Assembly (NCBI GenBank): GCA_964479125.1
Contig: CAYZJK010000024.1
Coordinates: 1 to 13,580 of the forward strand
DNA: 13,580 nt
Reading direction: 5' to 3'
Origin: CAYZJK01 sp964479125
Lineage (GTDB): Bacteria; Patescibacteriota; Saccharimonadia; Saccharimonadales; Saccharimonadaceae
A model generated the notes under the pieces. The model was not told where the DNA came from, did not search any database, and saw only the letters and a list, made by a program, of their open reading frames with translations. Shown one piece after another: positions 1 to 6,169 of the stretch. The translations under genes were made by a program, and so were the position numbers. How positions within the stretch are numbered: the first letter of the stretch is position 1; each line of letters begins with the position of its first letter.

Positions 1-7
1 AAAAAGT

Positions 8-51
8 CCCGCTTTTGTAATAATTTTCACATGATTATTAAAACAAGCGGG
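8..51. terminator. Imperfect hairpin at the window edge, possible terminator
   Basis: The arms CCCGCTT (8-14) and AAGCGGG (45-51) pair perfectly, and AATAAT (19-24) pairs with ATTATT (34-39) inside, giving an interrupted stem of about 13 pairs. The run of five A at 1-5 would be a U tract only for minus-strand transcription. It may end a gene lying outside the window; no gene inside the window clearly uses it. Confidence 0.4.
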
Positions 52-87
52 CTATTCTAGAGATGTAACCTAATCAAAGGAGGAAAG

Positions 88-369
88 ATGTTACTAGATA
101 TTATCCTATGGATTGCATTCGGTGCTCTAGCAGGATGGATCGGCTCTAAGATTATGAACACAGACGCTCGCATGGGTGCTGTCGCGAATATCGTAGTCGG
201 TATCCTAGGTGCCTTTGTTGGTGGATTCCTATTCCGCACAATCACTGGTAGCGATGTTTCCAACTTTAGTATCGGAGGTTTACTGGTAGCCATTCTTGGT
301 GCAGTAATCCTAATTGCGATTGCTAAGTTTGTTACTCGTGCAGCAGCTGATGGTGACACAGTAAGGTAA
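88..369 (+). CDS. GlsB/YeaQ/YmgE family stress-response membrane protein
   Basis: This 93-aa protein is almost entirely hydrophobic and has three predicted helices, at about residues 4-22, 28-51 and 59-85. Family marks are the N-terminal GALAGWIGSKIM stretch and the glycine-rich second helix around VVGILGAFVGGFLF. The family (transglycosylase-associated proteins) sits in the cytoplasmic membrane and is linked to envelope or acid stress; its biochemical activity is not established. The ATG at 88 is chosen because AAAGGAGG ends a few bases upstream. The gene is a single transcription unit closed by a strong hairpin at 389-420. The length is typical of the family and nothing looks broken. Confidence 0.9.
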   Translation: MLLDIILWIAFGALAGWIGSKIMNTDARMGAVANIVVGILGAFVGGFLFRTITGSDVSNFSIGGLLVAILGAVILIAIAKFVTRAAADGDTVR

Positions 370-388
370 TCGCCTAGTAGATTAATTT

Positions 389-420
389 AAAAAGAGCCTC
401 ACCCTCTCGAGGCTCTTTTT
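389..420 (+). terminator. Rho-independent terminator after the GlsB-type gene
   Basis: A perfect 12-bp stem pairs AAAAAGAGCCTC (389-400) with GAGGCTCTTTTT (409-420), with an 8-nt loop and a T run ending the second arm. The A run on the other side means it could also work on the minus strand. Confidence 0.9.
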
Positions 421-450
421 AAATTGGAGAAAATTAATTTTATTTGCGTT

Positions 451-478
451 TTGTATGATTTTTAACATACTTTAAAAT
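451..478 (+). promoter_or_regulatory. Candidate promoter of the histidine kinase-receiver operon
   Basis: TTGTAT at 451-456 and TAAAAT at 473-478 are separated by 16 bp. They lie 26 nt before the proposed ATG at 505, leaving a short leader of about 20 nt that contains AAGG as a ribosome site. Confidence 0.5.
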
Positions 479-504
479 TGCAGGTGGGTATTATAAGGAT
501 TGAT

Positions 505-1683
505 ATGGAGAAACAGTTAAGTAAAAGTACCTTAACTTCTTTTGAGGTTAAGCATGTTGATAAGTTGGTTGAACTCGAGCTTTATAAGCTCGTGGTTGAT
601 AGTGTGCAAGACTACGCTATCTTCTTTATGAGCGCTAAGGGCTATATACAAACCTGGAACAAAGGTGCTCAGGCAGCTATCGGCTATACGGCAGCTGATA
701 TTATCGGCAAGCATTTCTCCACTTTCTACCTACAAAAAGACATCGACAAAAAGAAGCCGGAAAGAGAACTTGAACTAGCTTCGAAGTATGGCCGAGTTGA
801 AGACGAGGACTGGCGCGTAAAGAAAGATGGTACTAGGTTCTGGGCTAACGTGATCGTGACAGCTCTTTATGATAAAGAGAATAACCTAGTTGGGTTTGCA
901 AAGATTACTCGTGATTTAAGTGAGCGTAAGCGCAACGAAGATAGACTTAAGAAAGCGAACCAGCTTCTTCAGAGGCAGCATAGTGAACTACAGTCACTTA
1001 ATGACTCAAAGGATGAATTCATTTCATTGGCCTCTCATCAGCTGCGCACTCCAGCTACGGGTGTGAAGCAGTTTATTGGCATGGTGACAGGTGGTTTTGC
1101 GGGTGATTTAAACCCAACCCAGCAAGAACTACTAGAGCGTGCCTACGAGAGCAATGAGAGACAGCTCAGGATTATTTCTGACCTGCTTAAAGTAGCTCAG
1201 GTCGATGCAGGCAAGATTGAGCCAAAGAAGACGCCTACAAATATTAACGACCTGCTATCGAGTGTGATTCGTGAGCAGTATGATGTTTATGAAGAGCGCA
1301 ATCAGGAGATTAATCACATTGATCCTAATAAAGAACTAGTCGCTCGCATCGATAGTGACCTTATTAGGATGGTTCTAGAGAACTTGGTCAATAATGCCAG
1401 TAAGTATTCACACTTAAACTCACTAGTTACTGTTAACGTCTATGAGAAGGGTAATAGTATCTGTATTGATATTGATGATGAAGGTGTTGGAATTAGCCGG
1501 GAGGACATGGCGAAGCTGTTCAGAAAGTTCTCGAGGATAGACAATGAACTCTCCACTCATGTTGGCGGTAATGGACTTGGTTTATACTGGGCTAAGAAGG
1601 TCGTAGATTTACACGGCGGTAAAATTACTGTTAACTCTAAGGAAGGTGAAGGTTCTGTCTTTACGGTAGAGTTGCCAAAGTAA
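505..1683 (+). CDS. Soluble PAS-domain sensor histidine kinase
   Basis: This is a 392-aa kinase of a two-component system that autophosphorylates on His and passes the phosphate to a receiver. A PAS/PAC sensor covers about residues 27-138, a linker helix about 139-170, and the H-box SLASHQLRTP puts the phospho-acceptor at His178. The ATPase domain shows the N-box ENLVNNASKYS (292-302), G1 DEGVGIS (325-331), F-box FRKFSR and G2 GGNGLGL (354-360). There is no transmembrane segment, so the signal is presumably cytosolic or membrane-permeant. The ATG at 505 follows AAGG at good spacing; an upstream TTG at 478 would add nine residues but lacks a ribosome site. The receiver gene follows after 22 nt. 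The ligand cannot be read from the sequence. Confidence 0.93.
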   Translation: MEKQLSKSTLTSFEVKHVDKLVELELYKLVVDSVQDYAIFFMSAKGYIQTWNKGAQAAIGYTAADIIGKHFSTFYLQKDIDKKKPERELELASKYGRVEDEDWRVKKDGTRFWANVIVTALYDKENNLVGFAKITRDLSERKRNEDRLKKANQLLQRQHSELQSLNDSKDEFISLASHQLRTPATGVKQFIGMVTGGFAGDLNPTQQELLERAYESNERQLRIISDLLKVAQVDAGKIEPKKTPTNINDLLSSVIREQYDVYEERNQEINHIDPNKELVARIDSDLIRMVLENLVNNASKYSHLNSLVTVNVYEKGNSICIDIDDEGVGISREDMAKLFRKFSRIDNELSTHVGGNGLGLYWAKKVVDLHGGKITVNSKEGEGSVFTVELPK

Positions 1684-1705
1684 AAATGAAACAAGGGATG
1701 TGTTT

Positions 1706-2089
1706 ATGAAGGATGATGCAAGAATACTAGTAGTAGAAGATGAGAGGGATCTCAACGACGCCTACAAGATGATTTTAAAGTCAGCGGGCTACAATGTTCA
1801 CGCTGTCTCAAATGGCAAAGAAGCTCTCTCGTATATTGAAAAGGAAGGTGACCCGAGTGTCATCTTATTAGATCTTAGAATGCCAGTTATGGATGGTATC
1901 GAGTTCTTGAAAGAGTACAAAGCTCCGGAGCACCCAGATGCGACTATAATTCTATTTAGCAATTATGAAGCTCAAAAAGAAGTTGATGAAGCATTTGACC
2001 TTGGGGTAGAGCGTTATATTCTGAAGTCACTAGCTTCTCCAAAAGAGCTGCTTAAGATTATCGAACTTACGCTACAGGGTAAGAATTAG
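1706..2089 (+). CDS. Stand-alone receiver domain response regulator
   Basis: This 127-aa protein is a single CheY-like receiver with no output domain. The acidic pocket E11-D12 (VVEDE), the phospho-acceptor Asp56 (LLDLRMP), the Ser of ILFSN and the Lys of YILKS are all present, so it should be phosphorylatable. It lies 22 nt after the PAS kinase and is almost certainly its partner. With no DNA-binding domain, it probably acts by protein contact or in a phosphorelay. The ATG at 1706 is preferred over GTG at 1700 because AAGGG (1693-1697) is then 8 nt away. Its stop overlaps the convergent Crp/Fnr gene by 4 nt. Confidence 0.93.
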   Translation: MKDDARILVVEDERDLNDAYKMILKSAGYNVHAVSNGKEALSYIEKEGDPSVILLDLRMPVMDGIEFLKEYKAPEHPDATIILFSNYEAQKEVDEAFDLGVERYILKSLASPKELLKIIELTLQGKN

Positions 2090-2748
2090 AGGGAGAGCTC
2101 CCTAAATCCATCTTCACCGATAAAGTTTTCTAATTTACGCTTATTGACTGAGAATGAAGAGCGGGTGTAGTTTAGTACACCTTTTTCTTTTAACACCCCT
2201 AAATTAGTAGTCGTGCTCTCTCTAGTTAGACCAGTTAAACTCGCAATGATGGAGTGGTTTAGCTTTAAGTCAATCTTATAATTGCCGTCTTTACCTTCAA
2301 TGCCATACCTAAACATTAGGTAATAAAAGATGTAGCTAATCTTTTCGATCGCTCGAGACTGACTGAGTCCTGTGATGCGTACTAGCATCGATGTGTATTG
2401 GGTAATGCTAAATGAAATCAATTCTTTCATTAGTTCTGGATGTTGATCAAGTGCTTTGTGAAACTCATCCTTAGGAATACAGGTAACCCTGACATCTTCA
2501 ATTGCCTCGTAGTAAAACAGAGTGTTTGAAGTAGTGGAGAATAGCCACGGTAGTGGGAAGATATCACCTTTAGTAAATAGGCCAACAATTGATTCTTCAC
2601 CTGAGGTTTTAACTGTATAAGCTCTTACTACGCCTTCTTCTACGACGAAGGCATTTCTTGGAATTTCGCCTTGGAATAAAAGAGTAGAACCCTTCTTGAA
2701 GAATCTGATTCTGTTAACGTCTTTTGTAAGTTCAATTAGAGATTTCAT
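2086..2748 (-). CDS. Crp/Fnr family transcription regulator
   Basis: This 220-aa protein has the two-domain Crp/Fnr layout. A cyclic-nucleotide-binding-like beta barrel spans about residues 14-110 (for example FKKGSTLLFQGE and the VEEGVVRAY turn), a long dimerisation helix about 110-148, and a winged helix-turn-helix about 163-195 (NHSIIASLTGLTRESTTTNL). Only one cysteine (Cys90) is present, so it is not an Fe-S FNR-type oxygen sensor. A canonical cAMP pocket is not evident, so the effector is unknown. The gene is convergent with the kinase-receiver operon, overlaps its end by 4 nt, and no terminator lies between. The ATG is preceded by a TATAAT box and a short leader lacking a clear Shine-Dalgarno. 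Confidence 0.88.
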   Translation of the reverse strand: MKSLIELTKDVNRIRFFKKGSTLLFQGEIPRNAFVVEEGVVRAYTVKTSGEESIVGLFTKGDIFPLPWLFSTTSNTLFYYEAIEDVRVTCIPKDEFHKALDQHPELMKELISFSITQYTSMLVRITGLSQSRAIEKISYIFYYLMFRYGIEGKDGNYKIDLKLNHSIIASLTGLTRESTTTNLGVLKEKGVLNYTRSSFSVNKRKLENFIGEDGFRELSL

Positions 2749-2765
2749 AGACTGTCTATCTTTAT

Positions 2766-2795
2766 ATTATAGGGGACAAATTAAATATGTGAAAA
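2766..2795 (-). promoter_or_regulatory. Candidate promoter of the Crp/Fnr gene
   Basis: On the minus strand a perfect TATAAT occupies 2771-2766, with TTTTCA at 2795-2790 (4 of 6 matches to TTGACA) and an 18-bp spacer. The start codon is only 17 nt beyond the -10 box, so the leader is about 10 nt. Confidence 0.55.
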
Positions 2796-2896
2796 TATTA
2801 ACATTTATTTGGTGAGAAGGGCCACAGTTTAAATTCCGCTAATGTTAGATACTTGTATATATGAATAGGGAGTTACTAGAAAAGGAGGAGTATTGT

Positions 2897-3082
2897 ATGA
2901 ACAGGTATACAGACGAAGAGCTGACAAACAAGATCCAAACTTTCCTGGATCGAAAATATCAGAAGTTTCCTGAGATTGACGAGGAGCTCACGCGACCAGT
3001 CCGTAGAATCAATGTGACGCAGCTAAGCAAGTCATATAAGATTTCTACAATCCAGCAGATTAATGCCAACGCTTGGGCATAA
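2897..3082 (+). CDS. Small hypothetical protein, 61 aa
   Basis: I do not recognise this protein. It is soluble, charged and partly helical, with an acidic N-terminal half (TDEELTNKI) and a basic centre (RPVRRINVTQLSKSYK). There is no signal peptide, membrane segment or metal motif. The ATG at 2897 is chosen because AAAGGAGG (2881-2887) sits 9 nt upstream. An in-frame ATG at 2861 would add 12 residues and lie directly on a TATATAT stretch (2856-2862) that could instead be the -10 box. The strong ribosome site supports real translation. No terminator was seen after it. Confidence 0.6.
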   Translation: MNRYTDEELTNKIQTFLDRKYQKFPEIDEELTRPVRRINVTQLSKSYKISTIQQINANAWA

Positions 3083-3288
3083 GACTTAAATCAATTAACT
3101 TAATACAGAAATAGAGAACTATGTCTTTACTATTGATTACTGGTTACGTTAACTCTATTAGGGCGATTCCATTTAAAACCTTGGTAAGATCACTAGCTAG
3201 CCGATAAATTAGCTTAATAGCTCTAACTGATTAGTCGTACTTTAAAATTTCAATTCAGATTACTTACCAGACTTGTTAAGCTAGTGAT
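3083..3288. other. Intergenic stretch with dispersed inverted repeats
   Basis: This stretch holds no convincing gene; a 28-codon ATG frame at 3121 has no ribosome site. ATCACTAGCT (3189-3198) recurs inverted as AGCTAGTGAT (3279-3288) immediately before the DUF167 start codon. The adjacent TGGTAAG (3182-3188) recurs inverted as CTTACCA (3262-3268). The order is A-B-A'-B', so both pairs cannot form one simple nested hairpin. Confidence 0.4.
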
Positions 3289-3513
3289 ATGAAAGTATCA
3301 GTGATTATTAAGCCAAACTCTAAGCATCGCGAAGAGGTAGTGACCTCAGATGATGGAGGCCTCTTGGTCTTCACTAAGGAGCCCGCTATTGAAGGTCGAG
3401 CTAATAAGGCAGCCATCAAGCTAATAGCAAATCACTATAGGGTAAGTAAATCTCGAGTAACCCTTAAACAAGGCCAGACTTCTAAGTATAAAGTCTTTGA
3501 AGTTGAGCTTTGA
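3289..3513 (+). CDS. DUF167 (UPF0235/YggU) family protein
   Basis: This 74-aa protein matches the small DUF167 fold along its whole length. It has the opening strand VIIKPNSK, the hallmark EPAIEGRANKAAIKLIA segment (about residues 31-47), and the closing KQGQTSKYKVFEVEL. The biochemical role of the family is unknown; structures are small alpha/beta proteins. The length is slightly short but complete for the family. No Shine-Dalgarno precedes the ATG at 3289, and half of an inverted repeat abuts the start codon, so translation may begin on a very short leader. A terminator hairpin follows at 3543. Confidence 0.88.
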   Translation: MKVSVIIKPNSKHREEVVTSDDGGLLVFTKEPAIEGRANKAAIKLIANHYRVSKSRVTLKQGQTSKYKVFEVEL

Positions 3514-3542
3514 TATTCATAGCCCACACCCACCCAAACCCT

Positions 3543-3578
3543 ATAAAAAGAGACCTTCACCCTGGGGTTTCTTTTTAT
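3543..3578 (+). terminator. Terminator hairpin after the DUF167 gene
   Basis: ATAAAAAGAGACC (3543-3555) pairs with GGTTTCTTTTTAT (3566-3578) with a G-U pair and a 10-nt loop; the second arm carries the T run. It may also serve the minus-strand pseudogene approaching from the right, whose last codon ends at 3593. Confidence 0.75.
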
Positions 3579-3592
3579 ATTGATCTTATTGT

Positions 3593-4146
3593 TTAGTTGT
3601 AGACTTCGTCTAGTAGTTTACGAATTTCACGTACTTCATCAAGGTTGTAGTGATTTACGCCAGCTGGGTAGTGCGAGGTTACGTTTCTTTTCACCAGCCG
3701 CTACAGCGTAGTCTAGGTGAACAGCGCGACTGCCAAAGTCGTTAACGTAATCGAAGTAGATTGTATGAGTACCTTTCGATCAGTCGCCATGAGTGCTATA
3801 TATCTTCCAGCTTGAGCTGTCGATTGAAACTGAAGAGTGGTACTCTGAGTCAATCCAAATATCTACTCGTGGGTAAGCTGATCTATACTGGGTGGATTTA
3901 GCTCTAAAGTCTACTCTTGTGATCTTCAGTAGATGAGAAATAGTTCCAAGCTCCACCGTTAGTTGTCATGACGCGTTTGTAGTTGGCTGAAGCGGCAGTG
4001 TCGTAGACTATTTCACGAGTTCCATAGTCTCGATACATATACTCGGCCTCAAGACGAGTTTGTGTTGCTGATGCGGTAGACGTTACTAACGTGACATTAG
4101 TAACAGCTAACACCAGGGCTAGTAGGCCATATGTTAATTTTTTCAT
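3593..4146 (-). pseudogene. Secreted carbohydrate-binding-module protein, broken by two frameshifts and a stop
   Basis: The start is clear: GGGAGG precedes the ATG at 4146, followed by a signal peptide (KKLTYGLLALVLAVTNV, likely cleaved after TASA). Then comes a CBM35/CBM6-like start (RLEAEYMYRD, SANYKRV, GGAWNYFS). Near 3925-3935 the frame shifts and continues as LKITRVDFRAKS, then RVDIWIDSEYHSSVSIDSSS, up to a TGA at 3782-3780 where a Trp (GD-W-SKGTHTI) would fit. It resumes through YFDYVNDFGSRAVHLDY, the ND..R.L.LD pattern seen in xylan-binding-type modules. A second frameshift near 3684-3692, at an A run, leads to an in-frame tail, NHYNLDEVREIRKLLDEVYN, ending at TAA 3593. Reconstructed length is about 185 aa. 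The domain family is an inference from pattern. Three lesions suggest true decay. Confidence 0.72.
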
Positions 4147-4316
4147 TTTCCCTCCCTTTTGTCTGATATTGCACTTCAATTTAAGCACGGGTCAGCAACC
4201 AAGGCGGGGGTTCTATCTACAACTTCAGGGCACCACTGTTAGCTGGGGGTATCATTATAGTTACTACTGTTAAAGCTTAAATATTGGAGGATAACTAAAC
4301 CTGTTATTATCTATAT
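4147..4316. other. Intergenic region between divergent genes
   Basis: The stretch separates the divergent carbohydrate-binding pseudogene and the CBU_0592-like gene. It contains the CCTCCC complement of the minus-strand ribosome site (4151-4156) and, at its right end, the TATTAT box of the plus-strand gene. No gene or RNA structure was recognised in the rest. Confidence 0.4.
4284..4310 (+). promoter_or_regulatory. Candidate promoter of the CBU_0592-like gene, nearly leaderless
   Basis: TATTAT at 4305-4310 ends 6 nt before the ATG at 4317; TTGGAG at 4284-4289 is a possible -35 with a 15-bp spacer. The GGAGG within it is too far from the ATG to be a ribosome site, so the transcript probably starts at or beside the start codon. 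Confidence 0.45.
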
Positions 4317-4568
4317 ATGATTAAAAACAAGCTCTTAGTTGAGGTGATTGGTTGGTACGGCGCAGTTGCGATTCTCTCGGCTTACTCTTTGAATACTTTT
4401 CAGGTTATTGATGCGGGTAGTATTTTGTATCAGATTCTAAATTTAACTGGCGCGATTGGTATCGTCGTTGTCTCAGTTGCTAAAGGTGCAAAGCAGCCAG
4501 CTGTTTTAAATATTGTCTGGGCGATTGTTGCCCTGTTGGCAATTATCGGCATCATACCGAGCTTTTAA
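4317..4568 (+). CDS. CBU_0592-like small membrane protein
   Basis: This 83-aa protein has three hydrophobic helices, at about residues 8-27, 36-53 and 62-80. The first carries the family pattern GWYGAVAILSAYSLN, followed by a YQILNLTGAIGI segment and a conserved-looking basic loop (KGAKQPA). This arrangement matches the CBU_0592-like membrane domain, whose function is unknown. The ATG at 4317 lacks a Shine-Dalgarno and sits 6 nt after a TATTAT box. The gene stands alone between the minus-strand pseudogene and the CsbD-like gene. The family call rests on remembered motif similarity. Confidence 0.75.
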   Translation: MIKNKLLVEVIGWYGAVAILSAYSLNTFQVIDAGSILYQILNLTGAIGIVVVSVAKGAKQPAVLNIVWAIVALLAIIGIIPSF

Positions 4569-4589
4569 GGGGCTTTCTAAGGGGTTAAA

Positions 4590-4605
4590 GCGGTAGGGGC
4601 GGTAG
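4590..4605 (+). promoter_or_regulatory. Tandem heptamer upstream of the CsbD-like promoter
   Basis: GCGGTAG occurs at 4590-4596 and again at 4599-4605, a 9-bp period, about 20 bp upstream of the TATAAT at 4626. A second direct repeat, TAAGGGG, is at 4566-4572 and 4578-4584. Placement fits activator or alternative-sigma contacts, but this is inference. Confidence 0.3.
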
Positions 4606-4625
4606 ATACTCACCCTTATTATTGT

Positions 4626-4631
4626 TATAAT
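4626..4631 (+). promoter_or_regulatory. -10 box of the CsbD-like gene
   Basis: A perfect TATAAT lies 34 nt before the ATG at 4666, leaving a leader of about 28 nt with its own ribosome site. No good TTGACA match is present at the expected distance, so an activator may be needed. Confidence 0.5.
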
Positions 4632-4665
4632 AAATAGTACAAACATTAATCAGAAAGGTGTATCA

Positions 4666-4884
4666 ATGAGCGGAACCAGCGATAAATTCAAGGGTAAAGC
4701 GAAAGAGTTAACCGGCAAGATTATGGGTGACGAAAGTCGAGAAGCTGAAGGCAAGGCTGACCAGATCAAGGGAGAGTTAAAAGACCGAGCCGAAGACGCT
4801 AAGGACAGTGCAGGCGACAAGGTGAATGACACGCTTGACGGTGTACGTGACAAGTTCGATGGCGATGACGACCACAACAAGTAA
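4666..4884 (+). CDS. CsbD-like stress protein
   Basis: This 72-aa, very charged protein has no hydrophobic core or cysteine. The N-terminal half carries the CsbD family pattern: DKFKGKAKELTGKIMGDES followed by EAEGKADQIKGELK. The C-terminal half is an acidic tail (DGDDDHNK). CsbD proteins are abundant, probably largely disordered stress-induced proteins of unknown activity, controlled by the general stress sigma factor in Bacillus. AAGGTG (4655-4660) is 5 nt before the ATG. Together with the GlsB-type gene it forms a second stress-adaptation locus in the window. A strong terminator follows. Confidence 0.9.
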   Translation: MSGTSDKFKGKAKELTGKIMGDESREAEGKADQIKGELKDRAEDAKDSAGDKVNDTLDGVRDKFDGDDDHNK

Positions 4885-4900
4885 ACTCTAGGTCGTTTTA

Positions 4901-4940
4901 CTAAAAGCCCAGCACTTTATATGACTGGGCTTTTAGTTTT
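4901..4940 (+). terminator. Terminator after the CsbD-like gene
   Basis: A perfect 12-bp stem, CTAAAAGCCCAG (4901-4912) with CTGGGCTTTTAG (4925-4936), encloses a 12-nt loop and is followed by TTTT. Confidence 0.92.
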
Positions 4941-4974
4941 ACTCCAACACACAGCTCATAAATAGGTAGCTTGT

Positions 4975-4980
4975 TATAAT
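4975..4980 (+). promoter_or_regulatory. -10 box of a probable leaderless transcript (HhH-GPD-like gene)
   Basis: TATAAT ends 8 nt before the ATG at 4989, so transcription should start at about the A of the start codon. No Shine-Dalgarno can fit in this space, and no clear -35 element is seen. Confidence 0.6.
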
Positions 4981-4988
4981 AGATACAG

Positions 4989-5462
4989 ATGGTGAAGAAG
5001 AAATCAACGAGGTCACCGAAGAAGCCAAAGCCGACTCTTTATCCGGAAGATTTTGGGCTGGATGTGATTGATAGTGAGCCGGATATGTTTCGTTGGTTTT
5101 TACTTTGCTTCCTCCTTGCTAAGCCGATTCAGTCGAGCGTAGCTATCAATACTTGGAGGTTATTTATTGAGCGTGGGCTTGATACTCCATTTGATATCTT
5201 AGCCGCTTCCGACTATGAACTGGTTAGAACTCTACGCGAAGGTAAGTACACTCGCTATCAGCATGTCATGGCTAATGCCTTGCATACCTGTATGAAGCAG
5301 CTTGAGAGGGGTTATGACGGGTCAATTATGATGCTAATCGAGAACAGTTATGACCAAGATGAAGTTCGTAAAAGACTTCAGGAACTCTACGGAGTTGGGC
5401 CTAAGACTTCGCAGATATTTACGAATGCGCTTGAAGAGTATTTCGCTCGTAAGCTTTATTAA
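4989..5462 (+). CDS. HhH-GPD (endonuclease III-like) protein, short C-terminus
   Basis: This 157-aa protein resembles the six-helix part of the HhH-GPD DNA glycosylase superfamily. It has the helix FLLCFLLAKPIQSSVAINTW (residues 37-56), a typical DILAASDYELV turn, and the helix-hairpin-helix LQELYGVGPKTSQ (130-142), with Lys139 where endonuclease III has its catalytic Lys120. The protein ends at residue 157, about where catalytic Asp138 and the VDTH strand should come, and no Fe-S cysteines are present. It is either a binding-only derivative or a truncated gene. The N-terminus is a basic tail (KKKSTRSPKKPKP). Translation appears leaderless. The domain call is inference from pattern. Confidence 0.68.
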   Translation: MVKKKSTRSPKKPKPTLYPEDFGLDVIDSEPDMFRWFLLCFLLAKPIQSSVAINTWRLFIERGLDTPFDILAASDYELVRTLREGKYTRYQHVMANALHTCMKQLERGYDGSIMMLIENSYDQDEVRKRLQELYGVGPKTSQIFTNALEEYFARKLY

Positions 5463-5495
5463 GGGCTAATTACTATTTACGCCAGGTAGGCTATA

Positions 5496-6068
5496 GTGGA
5501 TGATACATTCCGAGAATTAAAGAGTTGTTTGATCAGTATGTTTCAATATTTCCTGAAGAGAAGGAACGCTTGGCTGTTTTTGAAAAACAATTCAATGACA
5601 ATGATGATGTCGTGTCGCGTAAGAACTTTACAGGACATGTCACTGCCAGTGCTTTTATTGTAAATCTTGAGTCTAAGCGGGTATTGCTGCTGCACCACAA
5701 TGTATTAAAGAAGTATTTACAACCAGGGGCATATTGACCCTGAAGACCAGTCAATCCTGGATGCTACCTACCGAGAAATGGAAGAGGAGACTGGTTTATC
5801 TAGGTCTCAGGTCGAACTATATACGTTAGTAGAGGATGAGCCGGGTGTGCCGCTTGATATAGACTCTCACTTTATTCCAGAAAACCCTGTTAAAGAAGAG
5901 TTAAGTCATTACCATCACGACTATCGTTATCTTTTCTTTACCACTAGCGAAGAGGTGGAGATTGATGAAAGCGAGTCCAATAAGTTTATCTGGTCAGAGT
6001 TTGATGATTTTAAGAACGATTCAAACTTTACAGTAGCTGCTCGCAAGATTGAGAAGATTATATCTTAA
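5496..6068 (+). pseudogene. NUDIX hydrolase, frameshifted
   Basis: Joined across the breaks, this is a complete NUDIX pyrophosphohydrolase of about 190 aa. The middle part (5525-5737) runs from LFDQYVSIFPEEKERL through TGHVTASAFIVN and LLLHHNVLKKYLQPG. The rest, in another frame from about 5730, gives the Nudix box HIDPEDQ..DATYREMEEETGL, with the REMEEETG metal-binding core, and ends at TAA 6068. Between them CCAGGGGCAT would read PGGH if two more G were present. Just upstream, GTG GAT GAT ACA from 5496 reads VDDTFRELK and joins ELFDQ if one G were added near 5521. Both breaks are missing bases in G runs, so slippage or read error are alternatives to decay. The substrate is unknown. Confidence 0.78.
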
Positions 6069-6169
6069 TACATGCTAATTGACTAATTATCAAGCTTATG
6101 TTAATGTAGTTATATTGAAGTTGGCTCAAGGCTCGTAAAATCAAAAAACTAAAACGAAAGAATAAGAAA
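6069..6169. other. Intergenic region upstream of the 280-aa gene
   Basis: An A-rich leader precedes the ATG at 6170. TATATT near 6110 could be a -10 box. No hairpin strong enough for termination was seen after the NUDIX pseudogene. Confidence 0.3.

Noticed and set aside
2086..2748. FNR-type oxygen sensor
   Set aside because: Only one cysteine is present, so the four-cysteine Fe-S site of FNR is missing; a general Crp/Fnr label is all that is supported.
3121..3207. A 28-codon ATG frame in the gap before the DUF167 gene
   Set aside because: There is no ribosome site or promoter at usable distance and no recognisable sequence pattern.
3904..4188. A minus-strand start at 4188 adding 14 residues before MKKLTYG
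   Set aside because: The ribosome site GGGAGG and the signal peptide both point to ATG 4146 as the true start.
4584..4606. A Bacillus sigma-B-like promoter before the CsbD-like gene
   Set aside because: GTTAAA and GGTAGA are loosely similar to the consensus but the spacing is too short, and no evidence for sigma-B exists here.
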